Below, one piece after another: positions 60,201 to 64,000 of a DNA stretch of 64,000 bases (position 1 is its first letter; every line of letters begins with the position of its first letter). The notes beneath the pieces were generated by a model. The model had not been told where the DNA came from, searched no databases, and was given only the letters and a program-made list of their open reading frames with translations. The position numbers were made by a program, and so were the translations under genes. The stretch comes from Branchiostoma floridae (lineage: Eukaryota; Chordata; Leptocardii; Amphioxiformes; Branchiostomatidae), in NCBI RefSeq assembly GCF_000003815.2, contig NC_049995.1:5361771-5425770 (forward strand), in the 5' to 3' direction.

Positions 60201-62965
60201 GTTTAATTAGAAATGATAATTCTAACTCTTATTCTTTTAATTTCCTCTTATTTTGTTTCAAGGAGTATTGTGTGTGAACACTTGCTTAGATGCTGGAAAA
60301 GATATGTTTAGCATTTAGGCTAATATGTATTTTAAGTTTGTAATGTTTTGTAATAATGTCTAATGTTGTAATGTAATGTTTAAGACCTTATATTATTTTG
60401 TAGGCCTTTCAGAAGCACAGATTGAGTACTGTACAACTTTTCTTACATACTCATGACTCTTTGGTGGGTATAAAATGACCAAGCGAAATAACAGTTTTGT
60501 CTTGGGCATACTGTAAATGCATTTAAGTTCGCGGGGATTGGTTTATTTTTAACAGCCCCTTATTGTTATTGTTACAGTTCGGCAGGCCAGCTGGTAACCA
60601 GCACGGCTAGCAGCACCACCACCCGTACCCTGTCCATGCCTGCTGGAGAAACACAGATCAACGACATCCGACTGAACCGCTCCGGATCCCGTCTGTACGC
60701 GGCGGCGGGTAACACGATCCGCGTCTGGGACCTGAACAAGTTTCAAACGATAGGGAAGCTGACGGGAGGTCACTCTGCCGCGGTGATGGTCATGGCGACA
60801 GAAGACCAGGAACACGATACGCCCATCGTCGTCTCAGGGTCAAAGGATCATTACATCAAGGTGACAGATTTCAGATCAAAAAGAACAAAATGTGTTGGAC
60901 CAAAATCAGTGTTACAAAAGGCTTAGTGTAGTGAATTATTCGGAGCAGAGTCAAAAGTTTAAAGTGTTCCTAGACTTTTAACTAGAATGTCTTCATTAGT
61001 TGGGTTGAAATGATTGTTATATCTAATTTTGTCATTGATAATAATTATTCTTGATCCTGACAAGAGTACTGATTGTGATCTGCCCCTTCGTGTACCTTTC
61101 CGACTACTGAGTCAGAGATGAACTTTTGGAGTGTCTATAGTCCCAGACACCAAATCTCTGTATAGAAAACAAAGCAGGGGAGACGCACTATGCTTGCTTA
61201 TAAAAGCAAGCCTAAGCCACTTCTGCATTGCACTATGAATTTTAAGGCATTTTGCTCTGTCTAAAGCATTCTTCTTTGAGTTTGATGGAGGAATAAAAAG
61301 TGTATTTGTCTTCAACCTTATATTCAGAAGAAATGACACAAGGTGTGCAATGAGTTTGATGTTTGTACTGATATTTCTCCTGGAAATACAGTCAATACAT
61401 TTCTTGCAAACTCCTTATCTCCAAGCAGATCCTACGGTGCCATAAGATAGCGGTAGTATCAAAGCTGGCCAGGGAGTATACATGTAGCTGGCTAAGGGAG
61501 TCAAACGGGCTATACATTTACGCACCGTGGATCTGGTTGGAGATAAGCAAACTCCCAGCACAAACTGTTTTGTGCTGTTAATGCATAAACAGTTTATGCC
61601 GAACAACCTGTCTGTATCTCTGCCTGTTTTTATTTTTCTTCCTCCCCCCCTACTACTATAACTCTTGCTGTCTTGCAGCAATTCCATCCAAATGAGTTCC
61701 CTCGAAGCTATATGGAAGTAAGTTTTCTTTCTACGCTACCAGACTTAAGCTTTGGCATGTTTTAACAGCAACAGCTCTCTTTCTGTGACACCCCTCTCGA
61801 ACAGTGGCACAGTCCTGGATGGTATTGCACTGTTCTATTCAAGGAAGGGGTGTGAAAGAAATTGAAAGCTGAAAAGAGAAAAAGCTTGCCTAGCTTACTT
61901 TTGCATTGTCTTTTTTTTTGCTTTTGCTTTTTTTTTTCAATTGGTGGTTGTGTCTTTGTGTGTGGTTGTCTATTATTTTACTTAATGTGAGTCTTTTATT
62001 AGAAAAAATCATGTTGTATTGTGGTGTCAATAAAACTTATATGACCTTCTATAATAGTCTATTTGAAACAAATTCCAATCTGTTGTTTGAAGAAAGAATC
62101 ATATTCAAGAAGAATATGAAAATTGTAATGTTCCCAGAGATAATAGGGCTGCTATCAACTCAGTGCAAAAAGTTGAAGTCGGTTGCCATGGTTATATTTC
62201 AGTAATCGAGATATGATTGATCAAATCAGTGCCCCAAACTTCTTCTGCACTAGCAAAAATGAATTTTGCTTGTTTTACTTACCCCATGGACATATGAAGA
62301 AAAATATTCTTACAAGAAGAAAATGTAGAATAATATTCAAGCAAATAAAATTCAAGCAAAACAAGAAACTACAAAAAATCTTTATTCTCATGCGAAGAAC
62401 AATTTTCTTATTCTTCTTTGGTGAAGAAAATTTTTCTGAAAGATTTTCACGCTTAAGAATTTTCTGAAACTTTAAGTAAGATCTTCTTGTTTTTTCTGAT
62501 GATGCAAGAAATAAATTCTAGAAATGCTTGCTTTTTTTTGTAACTCTTAAGAAATACAAGAATTTTTCCTTTTGATGTAAGAAAAGTTTTCTTGGTGTTA
62601 GAATATCAATCTAAAAAATTCAAGCAAAAATTTGCTTGCCACATGGACAAGCACATTTTTTAGATATTTCTTGGTGACAGAATAATGTTCTTCCTGGAAG
62701 GTAAATTTTCTGTGAGGAAGAAAAACAAGATATACAAGAAGAACCTTTTTTGGTAGTGTGTAAGGATTACTAAGGTTCCTATTGGTTGTTGCAGGTGTTT
62801 GAGGTTCCAGAGAACATGACAGGGAGTATCAATGCCAAGTACAACCTGGAGCCCCCGCACTACGACGGGATCCAGTCTCTTGCCATCATGGGAGACTTTC
62901 TCTTCAGCGGCTCCCGAGACACCTGCATCAAGAAATGGGACCTCGCCAATCAGCAACTCCGACAG
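29172..62965 (+). CDS. KIF21: KIF21-type kinesin (KIF21A/B orthologue), 20 coding exons, 3' end outside window
   Basis: A plus-end microtubule motor of the kinesin-4 family, KIF21 subgroup. In vertebrates these act at growing microtubule ends and suppress their dynamics. Coding exons: 29225-29491 (exon from 29172), 46109-46291, 47257-47304, 47737-47829, 48262-48546, 49039-49133, 49513-49756, 50426-50539, 51271-51413, 51897-52175, 54410-54612, 55488-55636, 56078-56170, 56752-56936, 57214-57916, 58286-58423, 58610-58842, 59244-60110, 60578-60860 and 62795-62965. All are GT-AG and phases join to 4776 nt, or 1592 residues. The P-loop GQTGAGKT is at 88-95, switch I SSRSH at 220-224 and switch II DLAGSER at 274-280. 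A coiled-coil stalk with an acidic insert (584-651) follows, then WD40 repeats from about 1353. Identity rests on colinear similarity to KIF21A/B as remembered. The final propeller part is missing because the window ends. Confidence 0.93.
29225..29491 (+). CDS. KIF21: KIF21 coding exon 1
   Basis: Residues 1-89, start of the motor: [11 protein letters not shown] (first beta strand), [13 protein letters not shown] and the start of the P-loop AYGQ. The ATG sits in CCGCCATGT. An upstream in-frame ATG at 29159 lies before the acceptor (29170-29171) and is intronic. Confidence 0.93.
31095..31200 (+). repeat. tRNA-like SINE head (degenerate)
   Basis: TGGCGCAGTAGGGG resembles an A box and AGGTTCAAATCTG about 70 bp later resembles a B box. 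The intervening fold is not a credible tRNA gene. Confidence 0.35.
32284..32612. mobile_element. Possible hAT-like MITE rich in GGGCAAGT
   Basis: It begins CAGGGATAAACAAGTCCACT and ends AACTCGTTCAACCCTG, with repeated GGGCAAGTA and inverse ACTTGTCC motifs. The flanks share only CATG, so the target duplication is not convincing. Confidence 0.4.
33351..34060 (-). repeat. tRNA-derived SINE-like repeat, three tandem units
   Basis: Three units of about 260-280 bp are anchored at GAATCCGTGC (33381), GAACCTGTGC (33645) and GAACCTGCGC (33921). On the minus strand each has an A-box-like TGGCCGAATTGG and, in the last two, a good B box GGTTCGATTCCC or GGTTCGAATCCC. Units end at AAAAAAAGGATTACAAATAT. 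The tRNA-like part is not a functional tRNA as far as I can fold it. Confidence 0.7.
34256..34582. mobile_element. hAT-type MITE with perfect 8-bp target duplication
   Basis: 327 bp, ends CAGGGCTCTAGCCAGC and GCTGGCTAGAGCCCTG. Flanked by identical CTCCTGTA at 34248-34255 and 34583-34590. The 8-bp duplication and CAGGG terminus are hAT hallmarks. The interior has inverted CCGTCAA and TTGACGG motifs and no transposase. Confidence 0.9.
35463..35605. repeat. (CA)n microsatellite
   Basis: Interrupted CA repeats with CGCA and TACA variants. Confidence 0.85.
36277..36352 (+). repeat. tRNA-like SINE head (degenerate)
   Basis: TGGCTTAGCGCTTG resembles an A box and GTGGGTTTGAATCC a B box. The spacing suits a tRNA-derived SINE, not a complete tRNA. 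Confidence 0.4.
38915..38992. repeat. Dispersed repeat, partner at 50891-50985
   Basis: Both copies share CTTCATCATCATCAT, GGGCGTGCTGGTTGCACG and CTTCCTCCATCCTTCCCTAT. The family is unknown. Confidence 0.65.
39038..39078. repeat. (TTTG)n and (GGTT)n microsatellite
   Basis: TTTG units pass directly into GGTT units. Confidence 0.8.
40251..40618. mobile_element. Harbinger-like MITE, copy 1 (GGCCACACC ends)
   Basis: 368 bp. The left end GGCCACACCGATTTAATTTC pairs with the right end GAAATTAAATTGGTGTGGCC. Flanked by TAA on both sides (40248-40250 and 40619-40621). A 3-bp TWA duplication fits PIF/Harbinger. A second copy lies at 46766-47205. Confidence 0.8.
40795..40903. repeat. (CA)n microsatellite
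   Basis: Three CA blocks separated by short unique sequence. Confidence 0.85.
41241..42290. repeat. Element bounded by inverted TACCTCCATGAAAA, with internal tandem units
   Basis: TACCTCCATGAAAA at about 41241 is inverted at the right end as TTTTTCATGGAGGTA (about 42273-42287). Inside, a unit of about 290 bp starting CTCATTAATTATGCAAAT recurs at about 41520 and 41813, each followed by TCTAAGGTAC or CCTAAGGTAC and GACAAAAA-GCCCCTGC. A (CA)n run sits before the right end. The class is uncertain. Confidence 0.6.
42575..42675. repeat. Short palindrome of GATCGC and GAATCG(C/G)CGATT motifs
   Basis: AGAATCGCCGATT pairs with AATCGGCGATT, and inside it AGATCGCGATCAG pairs with CTGATCGCAATCT. It forms a nested hairpin of about 95 bp. 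Confidence 0.55.
44547..45081. mobile_element. TAGCCTGG-family TIR element with a nested insertion
   Basis: The ends TAGCCTGGATGCCAGA and TCTGGTATCCAGGCTA are inverted repeats with one mismatch. No clean target duplication was seen. The termini resemble those at 26561 and 11366. A second element (44612-44954) interrupts it. Confidence 0.6.
44612..44954. mobile_element. Nested hAT-like MITE (CAGGGCTCGAAATA ends)
   Basis: The left end CAGGGCTCGAAATA pairs with the right end TATTTCGAGCCTTG, one mismatch. The interior has repeated TGCAGGT and ACCTGCA motifs. No 8-bp duplication is preserved. Confidence 0.55.
45201..45268. repeat. (TC)n microsatellite
   Basis: About 34 uninterrupted TC units followed by GTGTG. 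The open frames on both strands here are artefacts. Confidence 0.95.
46109..46291 (+). CDS. KIF21: KIF21 coding exon 2 (P-loop)
   Basis: Residues 90-150. [14 protein letters not shown] completes the nucleotide-binding P-loop, and the exon ends in NAQFME. Confidence 0.95.
46766..47205. mobile_element. Harbinger-like MITE, copy 2, in KIF21 intron 2
   Basis: 440 bp with the same family termini as 40251-40618 (GGCCATACCAATTTAATT and AATTGGTGTGGCC). Flanked by TTA (46763-46765 and 47206-47208). It is longer than copy 1 by an internal block of about 70 bp near 46935-47020. It ends 51 bp before exon 3. Confidence 0.8.
47257..47304 (+). CDS. KIF21: KIF21 coding exon 3
   Basis: Residues 151-166, [16 protein letters not shown]. 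This is the conserved LYNE motor segment. Acceptor CCCCAG, donor GTAAGT. Confidence 0.93.
47398..47510. repeat. Short tandem duplication in KIF21 intron 3
   Basis: A unit of about 37 bp (CTCTGGCGTTCATTATATAC and following) occurs twice, next to a TAGCCTGGGTACC terminus that resembles other TIR ends in the window. Confidence 0.5.
47737..47829 (+). CDS. KIF21: KIF21 coding exon 4
   Basis: Residues 167-197, with [20 protein letters not shown] matching the KIF21 motor core. Confidence 0.93.
48262..48546 (+). CDS. KIF21: KIF21 coding exon 5 (switch I and II)
   Basis: Residues 198-292. Holds switch I NAQSSRSH and switch II DLAGSER, plus a charged surface loop ([12 protein letters not shown]) of variable sequence in the family. 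Confidence 0.95.
49039..49133 (+). CDS. KIF21: KIF21 coding exon 6
   Basis: Residues 293-324 (the last codon is split). [20 protein letters not shown] is the conserved alpha-4 relay and microtubule-binding region. Confidence 0.95.
49513..49756 (+). CDS. KIF21: KIF21 coding exon 7 (end of motor, neck)
   Basis: Residues 324-405. [17 protein letters not shown], then [15 protein letters not shown] at the motor end and the first heptads of the neck coiled coil. Confidence 0.95.
50217..50335. repeat. (CA)n-rich microsatellite
   Basis: Interrupted ACACA, TACA and GCACA repeats in KIF21 intron 7. Confidence 0.75.
50426..50539 (+). CDS. KIF21: KIF21 coding exon 8
   Basis: Residues 406-443, stalk segment with [18 protein letters not shown], a KIF21 signature. 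Confidence 0.93.
50891..50985. repeat. Dispersed repeat, partner at 38915-38992
   Basis: Shares GCGTGCTGGTTGCACG and CTTCCTCCATCCTTCCCTAT with the earlier copy. Located in KIF21 intron 8. Confidence 0.65.
51271..51413 (+). CDS. KIF21: KIF21 coding exon 9
   Basis: Residues 444-491, coiled coil with [10 protein letters not shown] and YMREIEEL matching the family. Confidence 0.92.
51480..51720. repeat. Degenerate SINE-like repeat
   Basis: A B-box-like GTGAGTTTGAATCCC is followed by GACGTGACATTAAACCG and an inverted GTACAATGAA and TTCATTGTAC pair. Typical of tRNA-derived SINE tails in marine invertebrates (from memory). Confidence 0.4.
51897..52175 (+). CDS. KIF21: KIF21 coding exon 10
   Basis: Residues 491-584. 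A Ser-rich linker, then [18 protein letters not shown], matching the AKKDL-KLK segment of KIF21A/B. Confidence 0.92.
52420..52593. mobile_element. Pogo-like MITE, uninterrupted copy
   Basis: About 174 bp, the same family as 3163-4263 without the mariner-like insertion. Ends GTAGAAGCCGCTTAATTGCA and TGCAATTAACTGGCTTCTAC, with TA after the right end. A partial extra copy of the left end (GCCAGAAGCCGCTA) precedes it. Confidence 0.75.
52977..53036 (+). CDS. Possible KIF21 cassette exon (60 nt)
   Basis: Acceptor TTTGCAG and donor GAGGTAAAC bound 60 nt that keep the phase between exons 10 and 11 (KYRRQG to WMQR, 20 residues, no stop). Its 3' half is duplicated at about 53237-53262, inside a dispersed repeat, so it may be a chance or repeat-derived exon. 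Confidence 0.3.
53011..53460. repeat. Tandem duplication of about 226 bp
   Basis: GTCATGACTGACAGTTGGAT starts units at about 53011 and 53237. Both continue through AGAAAGCTGCTAACCGAACC, CCTGTAATAC and AGCCTTTTTGA to TTTTCAC. The end, AGTGAGGAAAGTCGTGT, is followed by sequence resembling 32210-32250. Confidence 0.75.
54410..54612 (+). CDS. KIF21: KIF21 coding exon 11 (acidic insert)
   Basis: Residues 584-651, very rich in Glu, Asp and Ser ([12 protein letters not shown]). KIF21A and KIF21B have an acidic stretch at the same place. No known domain. Confidence 0.9.
54760..55330. other. KIF21 intron 11, partly repeat-like
   Basis: 54910-55010 has a TTTATTGCTCAACCGTTG-type segment that looks like a retroelement tail. 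I could not classify it. Confidence 0.3.
55488..55636 (+). CDS. KIF21: KIF21 coding exon 12
   Basis: Residues 652-701. [14 protein letters not shown] is a highly conserved KIF21 coiled-coil segment. Confidence 0.95.
56078..56170 (+). CDS. KIF21: KIF21 coding exon 13
   Basis: Residues 702-732, coiled coil with [21 protein letters not shown]. Confidence 0.93.
56752..56936 (+). CDS. KIF21: KIF21 coding exon 14
   Basis: Residues 733-794. [19 protein letters not shown] lies at the start of the regulatory coiled coil that in human KIF21A is linked to autoinhibition. Confidence 0.94.
57214..57916 (+). CDS. KIF21: KIF21 coding exon 15 (regulatory coiled coil)
   Basis: Residues 794-1028, the second longest exon. 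The regulatory coiled coil includes [13 protein letters not shown] and [15 protein letters not shown] Pro/Ser/Thr-rich basic linker comes next, then a second coiled coil from [11 protein letters not shown]. Confidence 0.94.
58286..58423 (+). CDS. KIF21: KIF21 coding exon 16
   Basis: Residues 1029-1074, [21 protein letters not shown], strongly conserved in KIF21. Confidence 0.95.
58610..58842 (+). CDS. KIF21: KIF21 coding exon 17
   Basis: Residues 1075-1152, last helical stalk segment then Ser-rich linker. Donor CCAG then GTACTC is less canonical than the others. Confidence 0.88.
59244..60110 (+). CDS. KIF21: KIF21 coding exon 18 (linker and first WD40 blades)
   Basis: Residues 1152-1441. 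[19 protein letters not shown] and a long Ser/Pro linker with NVFARL precede the propeller, which starts near [13 protein letters not shown] (1356) and shows [10 protein letters not shown] and FVKVWDIR strand ends. Confidence 0.95.
60578..60860 (+). CDS. KIF21: KIF21 coding exon 19 (WD40)
   Basis: Residues 1441-1535, with IRVWDLNKF and SGSKDHYIK blade motifs. Confidence 0.95.
61415..61546. mobile_element. Mutator-like MITE with 9-bp target duplication
   Basis: 132 bp, ends TTATCTCCAAGCAGATCC and GGATCTGGTTGGAGATAA. Flanked by identical GCAAACTCC (61406-61414 and 61547-61555). Same family as 25904-26331. Lies in KIF21 intron 19, 132 bp before the candidate microexon. Confidence 0.85.
61679..61717 (+). 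CDS. KIF21: Candidate KIF21 cassette microexon (39 nt)
   Basis: A long pyrimidine tract and TCTTGCAG precede 39 nt (13 codons, [13 protein letters not shown]), followed by a perfect donor GAA then GTAAGT. Both flanking introns are phase 0, so inclusion adds 13 residues without breaking the frame. Vertebrate KIF21A joins the flanking sequences directly, as far as I recall, so this would be optional. The insertion would fall in a loop between WD40 strands. Confidence 0.65.
62795..62965 (+). CDS. KIF21: KIF21 coding exon 20 (WD40), last in window
   Basis: Residues 1536-1592 without the microexon. [17 protein letters not shown] and [15 protein letters not shown] are conserved. The gene continues beyond the window. 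Confidence 0.95.
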
Positions 62966-64000
62966 GTAAGAACTGGCACATACAGTACATGATTAAGGTG
63001 TATTCCAAAATACCAAAACAATAGAAATAATGTCAAAATTTGATCCCAATTTACAGTACATAGTCTTTTGTAATGTACATGTAGAATTTAGTCCCATAGA
63101 ATGGCTGTAGTTTGATATTTGTTGCAGAAGATGCTGTTTTTGTTGTACCTTAGAATTTTTGTGCAGTTAAGATTGTGTTGTCAGATTTTTTGAGTGTATT
63201 GGGACATTGTTTGGATAGTCACAAGTATGTCATACAAATTCATCTTCTGACAGATTTAGATTCTTCAACTATCAGTATTACACATCTTACAACATTGTTA
63301 CAACAGCAACCAAATATCATTATGAGTTACAATGTACATGTACTGTGAGTTAGTTACAATGTACATGTACTGTGAGTTGCTGTACATTTCCGAGGAGAAA
63401 GAACTTTTTCTAGCTGATTCTTGTTACTGTTAGCAATACATACTTCAGGTAATACAGTCATGTACATGTACATAAGACAGCTGTCCATCCCATCAAGTAG
63501 ACATTAACATTCATGTAGCAGTGCCTTTCAAAGTTTCACTGTCTCAGCTTACACTTGCTTGACTCTTTTTATATATATTTTAAATTAGAAATACCATCTA
63601 TTTTAAAACCATTTGTCACAATACAGTCATTTAACTATTAAGAGTGCTAAATACATTTTTTTGTTGGAAATTCTTGACCTCCTCTCCCAAAAAATTAGTT
63701 TAATCTATAAATGTATGCTCATTTTGATTAAGTACTGGGGTACTAGTGTCCTTTACCATTAAGTACCTTGTTCTTAATTCGCCAAAACTTATATAATAAC
63801 ACTATTGCAAGACTTGGTGTAAAGCAGTTCCAAAGACTTAGACCGAAAGGTGAAAGGAATTAAGAAAGATGCCATAATTTTCTTTTTCAATAATTGTGAG
63901 CTTGTATCATAACAGTGCTTTCAATATGCCTTTTGTTCTGGGCATGGTCAGGATTGTATAATTATTTGGTTTGGCAGATAGGTTTTGGCACCAGGAAAAA
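62966..64000 (+). other. KIF21 intron 20, incomplete
   Basis: No exon is seen. It contains a tandem duplication of GAGTTAGTTACAATGTACAT-type sequence near 63325-63378. Confidence 0.6.

Overview
This is invertebrate nuclear genomic DNA: genes are split by GT-AG introns, many introns run for kilobases, and small non-autonomous DNA transposons, SINE-like repeats and microsatellites are dense. A single KIF21-type kinesin that resembles vertebrate KIF21A and KIF21B about equally, clustered C2H2 zinc-finger genes and an intronless LRR receptor-like gene suggest a basal deuterostome. Amphioxus (Branchiostoma) is my best guess. This is inference; no database was searched.

Layout. 1-2198: repeats and a short promoter. 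2199-5570: a six-exon gene (+) for a 371-residue, probably nuclear protein of unknown function; its third intron holds a pogo-like MITE split by a long-TIR mariner-like element. 5650-6760: a tandem array of 144-bp units. 8518-10170: an intronless gene (-) for a single-pass LRR membrane protein, with a decayed partial copy just beyond its 3' end. 11368-12219: two TIR elements. 13020-13605: a minisatellite and a C-rich tract. 14267-15073 and 17705-20047: two C2H2 zinc-finger genes (-) with 7 and 25 fingers, with decayed fingers between them. 20785-22205: a tandem pair of an unclassified element. 23194-23545: a MITE with perfect 55-bp TIRs.

24150-64000 is dominated by one gene (+), the KIF21 kinesin. 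A probable noncoding first exon ends at 24368, the start codon is at 29225, and 20 coding exons can be joined without a frame break to 62965. This gives 1592 residues: an N-terminal motor, a long coiled coil with an acidic insert, and most of a WD40 propeller. The last exon or exons lie beyond the window. The first coding intron is 16.6 kb. Two extra in-frame cassette exons are possible: a convincing 39-nt one in the WD40 region and a weaker 60-nt one in the stalk.

The genes do not form a functional unit. I found no clearly new biological system. The most useful leads are the 39-nt microexon, the 12-finger internal duplication, the nested transposon with its empty site in the same window, the 144-bp array and several elements with clean target-site duplications.
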